A stretch of DNA of 44,036 bases from JABDJZ01 sp047619685 (GCA_047619685.1 JBLHLC010000032.1:1-44036), one strand, 5' to 3'. Shown: positions 24,943 through 33,481, numbered from the stretch's first letter. Program-made: numbers and translations. The notes: generated by a model from the letters alone, not told the origin.

Positions 24943-26907
24943 ATGGAATCCAAGCCCTCAGAATCCGTCACTCCAGAGCCTGGCAAAGGCGATTACGGCG
25001 CTTCAAATATTCAGGTCCTTGAGGGACTTGAGGCGGTCCGAAAACGACCTGCCATGTATATCGGTGATGTGGGGTCAAGAGGGCTCCATCATCTGGTATA
25101 CGAGGTGGTGGACAACTCGATTGACGAAGCCCTGGCTGGTCACTGCGACCAGATCTCGGTGGCCATCAACGAAGACGGTTCGATTACGGTGCGCGACAAC
25201 GGCCGCGGCATCCCCGTCGACATGCACAAGGAGGGCGTGTCTGCGCTTGAGGTCGTCATGACCACCCTTCACGCCGGCGGCAAGTTTGACAAGGACACCT
25301 ACAAGGTGTCCGGCGGTCTCCACGGCGTCGGCGTCTCTTGTGTGAACGCCCTTTCAAGCCGATTGGATGCCCGCGTCAGGAGGGGTGGCAAGTTGTGGGA
25401 GCAGACGTACCACATCGGGAAACCGGCAGCTCCTGTTCATGCCCTCCGCGACATGGAAGAGGGGGAGGAATCCGGAACCGAAGTGCAGTTCTGGGCTGAC
25501 GATTCCATTTTTCAAACCACAGAGTTCAGGTTTGACACGCTTGCCGAGCGGCTCCGCGAACTGGCGTACCTGAACAAGGAAGTGTACATCTCGATTACGG
25601 ATCTGCGTGAGTCGGAGAACATCCTCACGGAGTCCTATCACTTTGAGGGCGGAATCCAGGAATTCGTGACCTACCTGGACGAGAGCAAGACTTCCATCAG
25701 TGACGACGTGATCTACGTCGGCGTTGAAGACGCAGACGTCCCGGTTGAGTTGGCCATGCGCTACAACACGGGGTATACGGAAAACGTCCTTTCTTTCGTC
25801 AATAACATCAAGACGCACGAAGGTGGTACCCACGTATCCGGCTTTCGTCGCGCCCTGACGCGCACCCTCAAGGGGTACGCAGACCAGAACAATCTGCTCA
25901 AGAACGTGAAAATCGATCTCTCCGGAGACGACTTTCGCGAAGGGCTGACGGCCGTTCTGTCGGTCAAGGTTCAGGAGCCTCAATTCGAGGGTCAGACCAA
26001 GACAAAACTGGGCAACAGCGACGTTCAAGGGGCGGTGGAATCCCTGGTTGGCGCACACCTCAAGATCTGGCTGGAGGATCATCCGAAGGAAGCGAAGAAC
26101 ATCGTCAACAAGGTGGTTCTTTCGGCTCAGGCCAGAGATGCAGCCCGCAAGGCGCGCGAACTGGTGCAGCGGAAGAATATCTTCTCTGGCGGCGGCCTTC
26201 CGGGCAAGCTCGCAGACTGCTCGTCTCGCAATCCAGAGGAGTGCGAACTATACCTGGTGGAGGGCGATTCGGCCGGCGGCTCTGCCAAGCAGGCCAGAGA
26301 CAGACATTTTCAGGCCATCTTGCCGCTCCGAGGCAAGATTCTCAATGTCGAAAAGGCTCGTCTGGACAAGGTCCTGGCCAACGAGGAGATCAAGAACATC
26401 GTCACTGCACTCGGCACCGGGCTGGCTGTCGGCAACGATGAGTTGGATCTCACCAAGCTTCGCTACCACAAGATCGTCGTAATGACTGATGCGGACGTGG
26501 ACGGCGCGCACATCCGGACCTTGCTTCTGACGTTCATGTACCGCCAGCTAAGACCCCTCCTTGAGCAGGGATTCGTGTACGTGGCGCTGCCACCCCTGTA
26601 CAAGGCCAAGCGTGGGAAGCAGGAGCGGTATTGTTGGGACGATGAGGAGCTCCGGAAGACTATTATTGAGTTGAAAGGCGACAGCCAGCAGAAGGTCACC
26701 ATCCAGCGCTACAAGGGTCTTGGAGAGATGAACCCGGATCAGCTGTGGAACACGACTATGGATCCAGCGCAACGGTCGATGCAGCAGGTGAAGATCGAGG
26801 ACGCCGTGGGCGCTGACCGGATGTTTTCCACGCTCATGGGTGATGCGGTTGAGCCCCGGCGAAAGTTCATCGAACGAAACGCCAAGTACGCTACGATTGA
26901 TGTCTGA
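24943..26907 (+). CDS. gyrB: DNA gyrase subunit B
   Basis: A 654-residue type IIA topoisomerase subunit without the 160-residue insertion of E. coli GyrB. The GHKL ATPase shows V-D-N-S-I-D-E-A, D-N-G-R-G-I-P-V and G-G-L-H-G-V-G. The TOPRIM domain has E-G-D-S-A-G-G-S-A-K-Q-A-R-D-R and D-A-D-V-D-G-A-H-I, which favour GyrB over ParE. With GyrA it introduces negative supercoils. I chose the ATG at 24943; a TTG at 24913 is in frame and adds ten residues unlike the family. No Shine-Dalgarno is seen. The last eight bases overlap the start of a glycosyltransferase gene. gyrA is not in the window. Confidence 0.96.
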   Translation: MESKPSESVTPEPGKGDYGASNIQVLEGLEAVRKRPAMYIGDVGSRGLHHLVYEVVDNSIDEALAGHCDQISVAINEDGSITVRDNGRGIPVDMHKEGVSALEVVMTTLHAGGKFDKDTYKVSGGLHGVGVSCVNALSSRLDARVRRGGKLWEQTYHIGKPAAPVHALRDMEEGEESGTEVQFWADDSIFQTTEFRFDTLAERLRELAYLNKEVYISITDLRESENILTESYHFEGGIQEFVTYLDESKTSISDDVIYVGVEDADVPVELAMRYNTGYTENVLSFVNNIKTHEGGTHVSGFRRALTRTLKGYADQNNLLKNVKIDLSGDDFREGLTAVLSVKVQEPQFEGQTKTKLGNSDVQGAVESLVGAHLKIWLEDHPKEAKNIVNKVVLSAQARDAARKARELVQRKNIFSGGGLPGKLADCSSRNPEECELYLVEGDSAGGSAKQARDRHFQAILPLRGKILNVEKARLDKVLANEEIKNIVTALGTGLAVGNDELDLTKLRYHKIVVMTDADVDGAHIRTLLLTFMYRQLRPLLEQGFVYVALPPLYKAKRGKQERYCWDDEELRKTIIELKGDSQQKVTIQRYKGLGEMNPDQLWNTTMDPAQRSMQQVKIEDAVGADRMFSTLMGDAVEPRRKFIERNAKYATIDV

Positions 26908-27904
26908 GTCCGGGACTGCGACGGCTGAAGTCCTTAGGGGCGCACAGGCTCCGGAAAGGCCGGAGCTGAGCATCGTGGTTCCTCTTCTGGACGAAAGTCA
27001 GTCTCTGGGCGAGCTGGCTGAGAAAATTGTGGTGGCCTGTGCCTCGATTGCGTTCGAGGTCCTGTTCGTGGACGACGGGTCAACGGATCCTTCTTGGACG
27101 ACCATCGGCGTGATTCACGCGGGCGATCCTCGATTCGGCGGAATACGACTGCGGCGCAACTACGGAAAGTCTGCGGCCCTGTCGATTGGTTTCCGAGAGG
27201 CAAGGGGGCGCTTCGTGGTCACCATGGACGCAGACCTTCAGGACGACCCTTCCGAAATTCCGGCGATGTTGGAAAAACTCAGGGGTGGCGCTCATCTGGT
27301 GTCGGGATGGAAACGCGAGAGGCAGGACCCGCTCTCCAAGACCATCCCCAGTCGGTTCTTCAACGCGATCACCCGGCGACTTTCGGGAATAAAGCTCCAC
27401 GACTTCAACTGCGGCCTGAAGGCCTACCAGTCAGACGTCGTAAAGAGCGTTCGGCTGTACGGCGAACTCCACCGTTACATTCCCCTGCTGGCAAAGTGGG
27501 AGGGGTATGACCGGATTGAAGAGCAGGTTGTGGTTCACCACCCCCGGACCTACGGCAACACCAAGTTCGGACTGGAGCGCTTCCTCAGGGGTTTTCTTGA
27601 TCTGCTCTCGGTGCTGTTCCTGACCCGCTTCGCCGCGCGGCCTATGCACTTTTTTGGGATGCTGGGCACCTTGGCTTTCATGGGTGGATTGACGATCAGT
27701 CTCTGGTTGTCCGTGGAGAAAGTGTTCTACGGCCGACCCATAGGCGATCGCCCCCTTTTGCTGCTGGGTGTGCTCCTGATTCTGGTAGGTATCCAGATGT
27801 TTACTACGGGGTTGCTCGGCCAGTTGATCATTCGACCATCGCAGGAAGACTCCTCGTCGATAGCAGTGATCGGCAGGCTTGGTGCTGAGCTCGGAACCGA
27901 GTGA
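26900..27904 (+). CDS. Glycosyltransferase family 2, dolichol/polyprenyl-phosphate mannosyltransferase type
   Basis: A 334-residue protein: a GT-A domain, then two C-terminal membrane helices (about residues 250-275 and 290-315). The opening L-S-I-V-V-P-L-L-D-E, the strand V-L-F-V-D-D-G-S-T-D and the metal-binding D-A-D in V-T-M-D-A-D-L-Q-D-D-P are classic for DPM-like enzymes that move a sugar from a nucleotide to a polyprenyl phosphate. The sugar is not known. The ATG at 26900 overlaps gyrB by 8 nt in another frame, so re-initiation after gyrB is likely. A GT4 gene and a methyltransferase follow closely, suggesting one envelope-glycan module read from the gyrB promoter. Confidence 0.87.
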   Translation: MSESGTATAEVLRGAQAPERPELSIVVPLLDESQSLGELAEKIVVACASIAFEVLFVDDGSTDPSWTTIGVIHAGDPRFGGIRLRRNYGKSAALSIGFREARGRFVVTMDADLQDDPSEIPAMLEKLRGGAHLVSGWKRERQDPLSKTIPSRFFNAITRRLSGIKLHDFNCGLKAYQSDVVKSVRLYGELHRYIPLLAKWEGYDRIEEQVVVHHPRTYGNTKFGLERFLRGFLDLLSVLFLTRFAARPMHFFGMLGTLAFMGGLTISLWLSVEKVFYGRPIGDRPLLLLGVLLILVGIQMFTTGLLGQLIIRPSQEDSSSIAVIGRLGAELGTE

Positions 27905-27917
27905 TGTTGAGGGCGCC

Positions 27918-29030
27918 ATGCGCATCGCGTTAATAGGCCCGTTTGCTCCGTTTCGAGGCGGGATTGCGCAGTTCAATGACCGCCTGCTCCAGGAACTCGA
28001 GTCGCGCTCGCACCGGGTCCTGCCTTTGACGTTCAGTCGTCAATACCCGGACTTTCTGTTCCCCGGCACCTCTCAATTGGACCCGTCCCGGTCCGGGAGT
28101 GCAGAGCCCATCATTGACTCATTGAACCCGATCTCCTGGCGAAAGGCGGGCCGCAGGATTCGGGAGTTCGGTGCCGACGTCGCGGTATCCGCATACTGGA
28201 CCCCGCACCTGGCACCCGCCCTGGCCGGGGTTCTCCAAACCGGGGGTGCCGCGGGCATCGGTCTGGTCCACAATATGATGCCGCATGATGGAGGCGCCCT
28301 TTCAAAACCCCTCGGTCGCTACTTCTTGAAGAGGCTTCAGGGAGCGCTCACCCTTTCGGAAGCCGTCTCTCTGGAGCTCGAGGGTCTCGGTTTCTCGAAG
28401 CCGGTCGAAACGACTCCGCACCCGGTCTACGACCACTTCGGGGAGCCGATCGACCAGAAGGAGGCCCGGAGAACGCTTGGGCTTCCTGAATCTGACCCGA
28501 TCTTGCTCTGCCTGGGTCTGGTCCGGCCCTACAAGGGATTCGAGCTGGCCTTGGACGCCATGCCCACCATTCTGAAGACGTTACCAGACGCAAAGCTGGT
28601 CATTGCGGGAGAGGCTTACGACAGCGCGCTCGCTGTGAAGCTGAGCCAACTGCCCGCGTTGTCCGGGGTTGTCCGGCGAGATGACCGCTACATCCCCGAT
28701 GCCGAGGTTCCTCTCTACTACTCCGCCGCCGACGCCCTGATACTTCCATATCGCCGGGCTACGCAAAGCGGTGCGCTCGCAGCGGCGGCGCACTTCGGAC
28801 TCCCGGTCGTCGTAACGGACGTGGGCGGGCTGGCGGATCCCGTCCGCAAGTACGAAATGGGAGCCATCGCAGAAGACCACAGCCAGATAGCAATCGCGAA
28901 AGCGGTCCTTGAGGTCCTTTCGTCTGAAAACCGGGAGCAGTACAGGGTCGGGTCACGCCGGATGGCCAAAGAGGCAACGTGGGCCGTGCTTTGTGACAAG
29001 TTGGAGCTCCTCATCACCAAGATCCGGTAG
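27918..29030 (+). CDS. Glycosyltransferase family 4-like protein
   Basis: A 370-residue GT-B protein starting M-R-I-A-L-I-G-P-F-A-P-F-R-G-G-I-A-Q-F-N, a start I know from Bacteroidota GT4 proteins. The donor domain has L-C-L-G-L-V-R-P-Y-K-G-F. In place of the usual E-x7-E it reads A-T-Q-S-G-A-L-A-A-A-A-H-F-G-L-P, so the first acid is missing; in my recollection this is a feature of the subfamily and not decay. Sugar and acceptor are unknown. The ATG at 27918 is preferred over the longer frame, which would run 26 nt into the GT2 gene. The methyltransferase starts 3 nt after its stop. Confidence 0.85.
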   Translation: MRIALIGPFAPFRGGIAQFNDRLLQELESRSHRVLPLTFSRQYPDFLFPGTSQLDPSRSGSAEPIIDSLNPISWRKAGRRIREFGADVAVSAYWTPHLAPALAGVLQTGGAAGIGLVHNMMPHDGGALSKPLGRYFLKRLQGALTLSEAVSLELEGLGFSKPVETTPHPVYDHFGEPIDQKEARRTLGLPESDPILLCLGLVRPYKGFELALDAMPTILKTLPDAKLVIAGEAYDSALAVKLSQLPALSGVVRRDDRYIPDAEVPLYYSAADALILPYRRATQSGALAAAAHFGLPVVVTDVGGLADPVRKYEMGAIAEDHSQIAIAKAVLEVLSSENREQYRVGSRRMAKEATWAVLCDKLELLITKIR

Positions 29031-29033
29031 ACC

Positions 29034-29843
29034 ATGGACTATGATCCCGTAAAGGATCGGCTGGTGCGGTTTTTTGAGACGTCGGTGTTTGGTCATCGGT
29101 TGTTTTTTGCAATCCTGCACCTGGTTTTCTTGCGATCCTGGTACGTGCGAAGGGCTCTCGCGCGGATACTGGATGCCACCCCTGATGCGCGGGTCCTGGA
29201 TGCCGGAACCGGGTTCGGGCAGTACACGGATTGGATGATCCGCCGCTACCCGAAGTGCCACATAACGGCGGTGGATATCAAGCGCGACTACCTGTCGAGA
29301 TTGAGTGGGTACCTCGCAGCGGCCGGGCTGCAGGACCGGGTGGACGTGCGGTATGGTGACCTGGTTCACCTCGAAGAGACCGGCCCGTTCGATCTGGTCC
29401 TTTCCGTGGACGTGATGGAGCACATCCTGGAGGACGTACAGGTCTTCACCCATTTCAGGCGCGTTCTGGCACCATCGGGACGCCTGATCGTGAACACGCC
29501 ATCGGACCAGGGAGGGTCCAACGTGCAGTCTGACGGGGAGGCCTCGTTCATCGGAGAGCACGTCCGTGACGGGTATGGCGTAGCGGAAATCGCGGAGAAG
29601 CTCTCCCGGGCAGGGCTGGCCGACGAGGTGATCGAGTTCGGATACGGGAAGGCCGGAAGCCTGGGATGGCGCCTACTGGTACACGTACCCATGCAGCTTT
29701 TGGGCAGGAGTATGCTCTTCCTGCCCATTGTCGCGGTCTACTACCTTGTCGGCATGCCGCTGGGCCTTCTGCTGAACGGGGCGGACATGGCTACGACAAA
29801 TCCGATAGGGACCGGGTTGACGGTCGTCGCCAAAAAAGCGTGA
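29034..29843 (+). CDS. Class I SAM-dependent methyltransferase
   Basis: A 269-residue protein. SAM motif I is V-L-D-A-G-T-G-F-G-Q-Y-T (about residues 54-65), motif II I-T-A-V-D-I-K, and the family motif D-L-V-L-S-V-D-V-M-E-H-I follows near residue 120, as in UbiG/Coq5-like enzymes. Near the C-terminus a hydrophobic stretch (about 222-248) suggests membrane attachment, which would fit a lipid-linked or glycolipid substrate. It is the last gene of the gyrB-GT2-GT4 set, with a gap of 3 nt. The substrate cannot be told. The next gene, pyrG, is 221 bp away and has its own leader. Confidence 0.82.
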   Translation: MDYDPVKDRLVRFFETSVFGHRLFFAILHLVFLRSWYVRRALARILDATPDARVLDAGTGFGQYTDWMIRRYPKCHITAVDIKRDYLSRLSGYLAAAGLQDRVDVRYGDLVHLEETGPFDLVLSVDVMEHILEDVQVFTHFRRVLAPSGRLIVNTPSDQGGSNVQSDGEASFIGEHVRDGYGVAEIAEKLSRAGLADEVIEFGYGKAGSLGWRLLVHVPMQLLGRSMLFLPIVAVYYLVGMPLGLLLNGADMATTNPIGTGLTVVAKKA

Positions 29844-29957
29844 GCGGGAATCGATGCGGGTTCAGGCTGGCCCGCCCCGCGGATTCTGGCCTGAAAGTCC
29901 CGGCTCTCGAAAAGCTGATGTAGCATTTCCTCCGGGAAGCCAATTGCCGTAGTTTCT

Positions 29958-29984
29958 GCGGGCATCTCTATTGGAATTGCCCGC
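29958..29984 (+). other. Hairpin in the pyrG leader
   Basis: GCGGGCA (29958-29964) and TGCCCGC (29978-29984) pair perfectly over 7 bp around a 13-nt loop. There is no T-run after it, so it does not look like a terminator. It lies 80 nt before the pyrG ATG and could be an operator or an RNA structure. Nothing else stands out in the 221-bp spacer (29844-30064). Confidence 0.35.
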
Positions 29985-30064
29985 CCGAGAGCCGCGCAAG
30001 GAGCCCACTCATGCGTCGCATCGGGTCATTCACAAGGCCCAGAGAATTGAACGGCGCAATCGAG

Positions 30065-31753
30065 ATGCCCACGAAATACATATTTGTCACCGGTGGTGTC
30101 ACGTCTTCCCTTGGTAAGGGAATTGTATGCGCTTCTCTGGGGCGCCTCCTCGAAGCGCGTGGACTTCGGGTCACCATCCAGAAGTTCGATCCATATATCA
30201 ACGTGGATCCCGGGACCATGAATCCCTACGAACACGGTGAGGTGTACGTGACGGACGATGGGGCGGAGACAGACCTCGATCTTGGACACTACGAGCGATT
30301 TCTGGGGATCTCCACCTCCCAGGCCAACAACGTCACCACGGGTCGGGTCTATCTGGAGGTCATAACCAAAGAACGCGCCGGCGTCTATCTGGGGAAGACT
30401 GTTCAGGTCGTTCCACACATCATCGACCAGATCAAGTCGTGGATGCTCAAGCTGGGGGATTCGGGCGACTACGACGTTGTTCTCACGGAAATTGGCGGCA
30501 CCGTCGGTGACATTGAAGGCCAGCCGTACCTGGAAGCCATCCGGCAGTTGCGCTACGAAATGGGAGCGCAGAACGCCATGATCATCCATCTGACCCTGGT
30601 CCCCTATCTGGAGGCGGCGGGTGAGGTGAAGACCAAGCCCACCCAGCACTCCGTCAAGACGCTCCTGTCCTTTGGGCTCCAGCCAGACATTCTGGTCTGC
30701 AGAACCGACCGACCCCTGGACGCCGACGTGCGGCGCAAATTGGCGCTCTTCTGCAACGTGGACGCCAACGCGGTTTTTGTCTCCCCCGATGCGGAGTCCA
30801 TCTACGAGGTCCCGCTCCTCCTCCGGGAGCAGGGCATGGATGGCATCGTGATCGACCGGATGCACATGGAAAAGGCGTTCGATCTGCAGGAATCGGACAT
30901 GTCAGAGTGGATTGACTTTCTTCGAGACCTGAAAGAGCCGTCCGGTTCTGTACGCATCGCCCTGGTTGGCAAATATGTGGCGCACCAGGACGCCTACAAG
31001 TCCATCAGCGAGAGCTTCATTCTTTCCGGCGCGAAGCACGGAATCCACGTGGATCTGAAGCTCATTCTGTCGGACGAAGTCACGGCAGACAACGTGGCGG
31101 ACCTTCTGGGAGACGTCTCGGCCATTCTTGTGGCACCGGGATTCGGCGGACGCGGAATAGAAGGAAAGGTTGAAGCTGTGCGTTATGCGCGGGAGAACGA
31201 TGTCCCGTTCCTGGGAATCTGCCTGGGGATGCAGTGCGCCGTGATCGAGTTCGCTCGAAACGTGTGTGGCTGGGAATCGGCGCACTCTTCCGAGTTTGAT
31301 CCGGAGTCTGAACATCCCGTGATCGACCTCATGGAGGAGCAGAAACGAATCGCAGATATGGGCGGCACCATGCGCTTGGGCGCGTACGAATGTTATCTGG
31401 TTGAGGGCTCGTTGGTACGGTCTATCTACGGCAAGGAAGAAGTCCAGGAACGCCATCGCCACAGGTACGAACTCAACAACGTGTTGCGATACAAGTTGTT
31501 GGAGAACGGCATGAGTTTCACCGGTATCAACACGAGTCGTGACCTGGTGGAAATTGTCGAACTGAAAGACAAGCGATGGTTTGTCGGGGTGCAGTTCCAC
31601 CCCGAGTATCGGAGTACGGTGGGGCGCCCTCACCCACTGTTCGCTTCCTTTGTGAAGGCAGCAATTGACTACGCCCGGGAGCGCGACCAAATCGGCAAAC
31701 CCCGACCGCGCCGGACAGAGAAGAAGCTTCAGCTGGCCTCTGTCAAGATCTGA
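30065..31753 (+). CDS. pyrG: CTP synthase
   Basis: A 562-residue enzyme that makes CTP from UTP, ATP and glutamine. The synthetase domain opens with Y-I-F-V-T-G-G-V-T-S-S-L-G-K-G-I, which includes the ATP loop, and shows K-F-D-P-Y-I-N-V-D-P-G-T-M-N-P. The C-terminal glutamine amidotransferase has the catalytic Cys386 in G-I-C-L-G-M-Q and the His/Glu pair in F-H-P-E-Y. All catalytic parts are intact. I chose the ATG at 30065, at the family start; an upstream in-frame ATG at 30011 would add 18 odd residues. It stands alone between the methyltransferase and the dcw cluster. Confidence 0.97.
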   Translation: MPTKYIFVTGGVTSSLGKGIVCASLGRLLEARGLRVTIQKFDPYINVDPGTMNPYEHGEVYVTDDGAETDLDLGHYERFLGISTSQANNVTTGRVYLEVITKERAGVYLGKTVQVVPHIIDQIKSWMLKLGDSGDYDVVLTEIGGTVGDIEGQPYLEAIRQLRYEMGAQNAMIIHLTLVPYLEAAGEVKTKPTQHSVKTLLSFGLQPDILVCRTDRPLDADVRRKLALFCNVDANAVFVSPDAESIYEVPLLLREQGMDGIVIDRMHMEKAFDLQESDMSEWIDFLRDLKEPSGSVRIALVGKYVAHQDAYKSISESFILSGAKHGIHVDLKLILSDEVTADNVADLLGDVSAILVAPGFGGRGIEGKVEAVRYARENDVPFLGICLGMQCAVIEFARNVCGWESAHSSEFDPESEHPVIDLMEEQKRIADMGGTMRLGAYECYLVEGSLVRSIYGKEEVQERHRHRYELNNVLRYKLLENGMSFTGINTSRDLVEIVELKDKRWFVGVQFHPEYRSTVGRPHPLFASFVKAAIDYARERDQIGKPRPRRTEKKLQLASVKI

Positions 31754-31795
31754 GGACGCGGTCTGACGCGTGTTGCGCCGCGGAACACGTCCGCG
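31754..31795 (+). terminator. Possible terminator-like hairpin after pyrG
   Basis: Directly after the pyrG stop, CGTGTT (31769-31774) can pair with AACACG (31784-31789), and GGACG (31754-31758) with CGTCC (31788-31792) as an alternative outer stem. There is no T-run, so an intrinsic terminator is doubtful. Confidence 0.25.
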
Positions 31796-31913
31796 CGCCC
31801 CACTGCGCGCCACCGGTCACCACCAGGCGTAGAAAGCGTCCATCAGGGCCGAAAAGGGGCGGGTGTGTCCCGTCTGCACACGCTCGTCACACCGGATTAA
31901 CCTCAAGTATCAC

Positions 31914-31943
31914 TTGACATCCGGACCGGATCGCGTACATTTG
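31914..31943 (+). promoter_or_regulatory. Promoter of the dcw cluster (Bacteroidota type)
   Basis: TTGACA at 31914-31919 is followed, 16 nt later, by TACATTTG at 31936-31943. Counted from TTG the gap is 19 nt, the spacing of the Bacteroidota -33/-7 promoter (TTTG-N19-TAnnTTTG), and TAnnTTTG is matched in full. Transcription would begin near 31950, giving a leader of about 105 nt before mraZ. The MraZ boxes start on the last bases of the -7 element, so binding there should block RNA polymerase. Confidence 0.7.
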
Positions 31944-31977
31944 GGGGATGTGTGGGGCAAAGTGGGGAATTTCCCCA
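31942..31977 (+). promoter_or_regulatory. MraZ operator: three TGGGG direct repeats plus an inverted copy
   Basis: TGGGG occurs at 31942, 31953 and 31963, with spacers of 6 and 5 nt. E. coli MraZ is known to bind TGGGN repeats spaced by 5 nt before its own gene. The third repeat is also half of the perfect odd palindrome TGGGGAATTTCCCCA (31963-31977), so a fourth half-site faces the other way. The sites cover the -7 element and the start of the transcript, which fits autorepression. Function is inferred from pattern and place. Confidence 0.7.
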
Positions 31978-32054
31978 TGGTGATTTGTGTCCGGTCTGCG
32001 CCAGCGCCGCTGGGATAGTCTAGACACGATTCTTGTCCGCAGGTCAGGAATGCC

Positions 32055-32498
32055 ATGGCGACGTTCAAGGGACAGGCAGAATTCTCGGTCGATAGCAAGG
32101 GTCGCGTGGCGATCCCTGCCAAGATGAGGAACGCTCTGAGTCCAGACGCCAAGGGCACGTTCACCATGACTCGGGGGTTCGAGAAATGCGTCTTCCTCTA
32201 CCCACTCAATGAGTGGGAAAGGATCGAAGATCAGATCAGCTCCCTGAACATGTACAGCCGACAGACTCGGGACTTCGTCAGAACAATTCTGATGTGGGCT
32301 GATGAGGTCGCGCTGGATGGGCAGGGCCGAGTCAGCCTGACGCGCCCCCTGATCGAGTTCGCTGGCATTGGTGATAAAGCCCTGATCATCGGCGCACTCG
32401 ACCACATTGAAATCTGGGATCCAGAGTCATTCTCCGTTTACATGAACGGCCAGCAAGACGACTACGAAACGTTGGCCGAGCGGGTAATGGGGGAATGA
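32055..32498 (+). CDS. mraZ: Transcriptional regulator MraZ
   Basis: A 147-residue protein with two AbrB-like swapped-hairpin repeats. Each repeat carries a D-x-K/Q-G-R-V motif: V-D-S-K-G-R-V-A-I-P near residue 12 and L-D-G-Q-G-R-V-S-L-T near residue 90. MraZ forms ring-like oligomers, binds repeated G-rich boxes and represses the division and cell-wall genes. It is the first gene of the dcw cluster, with matching boxes and a promoter just upstream. rsmH follows after 40 nt. Length and motifs are normal. Confidence 0.96.
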   Translation: MATFKGQAEFSVDSKGRVAIPAKMRNALSPDAKGTFTMTRGFEKCVFLYPLNEWERIEDQISSLNMYSRQTRDFVRTILMWADEVALDGQGRVSLTRPLIEFAGIGDKALIIGALDHIEIWDPESFSVYMNGQQDDYETLAERVMGE

Positions 32499-32538
32499 GA
32501 TACTGGCCATCAATTCCGCTATTCGTTCGGGTCCGGAT

Positions 32539-33477
32539 GTGAACCCCTACGCATCGGGTTACCACGAACCTGTTCTTTGCAAGGCTGTCGTAAACGGACT
32601 CGTCGGAGACCCTGACGGGTGTTATGTCGATGCTACCCTTGGAGGTGGCGGCCACGCTGCCGCGCTTCTGGATAGGCTCGGGCCGGGCGGGCGCGTCATC
32701 GGAATCGATCAGGATTCTGATGCCATTGAGGCCACCTCAAACCGCTTGGCCAAGGAGCTTGACGCGGGCCGGTTGCAGATTCTCGCAGGCAACTTCAGCG
32801 ATCTGTCAGACCTCTTGAGTGAGATAGAGGTCGTCCAGATCGACGGTATTCTACTGGATCTGGGAGTCTCCTCGCACCAATTCGATGCCGGACACAGAGG
32901 ATTCAGCCACAGGCTGGACGGACCGCTGGATATGCGCATGGATAGCGCGTCCCAATCGGAGTCAGCTGCGGAGCTACTGGAACGCCTGGACGAGCGCGAA
33001 CTTCGCCAACTTCTTTGGGAGTACGGAGAGGAAAAGCGGGCGTCCGCGGTGGCACGTGCCATACTGCGTGCCGACTCTATCCAGACCACCTCAGATCTGG
33101 CCCAGATTGTCGAGAGAGTAGTGCCGCCCCAAGACCGGATAAAGACGCTCTCCAGGGTATTCCAGGCTATCAGAATTGAGGTCAACCAGGAATTGGAGGT
33201 ACTGGAGCAGGTACTCCGGTCTGCCACGGACGTGGTCGCAACAGGCGGCCGTATCGCCGTCTTGGCCTATCACTCACTGGAAGATCGCAGAGTAAAAAGA
33301 TACCTCCGCTACGGAAATCTGAGCGGGACTCCGGAGAGAGACATCATGGGAAATCTCATTGCTCCATGGCGTCCAATCAATCGCAGGCCCATCATTGCCG
33401 ACGAGGAAGAAACCGAGCAGAACCCGCGCGCCCGAAGCGCGCGGCTCCGACTGGCCGAACGACAGCCACCCCAGTAA
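32539..33477 (+). CDS. rsmH: 16S rRNA (cytosine-1402-N4)-methyltransferase RsmH (MraW)
   Basis: A 312-residue methyltransferase of standard length. The start Y-H-E-P-V-L and SAM motif D-A-T-L-G-G-G-G-H-A-A-A-L-L are diagnostic, as are L-L-D-L-G-V-S-S-H-Q-F-D and the late A-Y-H-S-L-E-D-R-R-V-K. It methylates N4 of C1402 in 16S rRNA at the ribosomal P site. The start is a GTG at 32539; the ATG at 32537 is out of frame. It lies second in the dcw operon and its stop is 4 nt before the ftsL ATG. Confidence 0.96.
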   Translation: MNPYASGYHEPVLCKAVVNGLVGDPDGCYVDATLGGGGHAAALLDRLGPGGRVIGIDQDSDAIEATSNRLAKELDAGRLQILAGNFSDLSDLLSEIEVVQIDGILLDLGVSSHQFDAGHRGFSHRLDGPLDMRMDSASQSESAAELLERLDERELRQLLWEYGEEKRASAVARAILRADSIQTTSDLAQIVERVVPPQDRIKTLSRVFQAIRIEVNQELEVLEQVLRSATDVVATGGRIAVLAYHSLEDRRVKRYLRYGNLSGTPERDIMGNLIAPWRPINRRPIIADEEETEQNPRARSARLRLAERQPPQ

Positions 33478-33481
33478 CCAC

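Larger units (their letters stand above)
31754..32054 (+). other. Intergenic region before the dcw cluster
   Basis: About 300 bp between pyrG and mraZ. It holds the possible hairpin after pyrG, the mraZ promoter at 31914-31943 and the MraZ boxes at 31942-31977. No gene, tRNA or clear riboswitch is seen in the rest. Confidence 0.6.
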
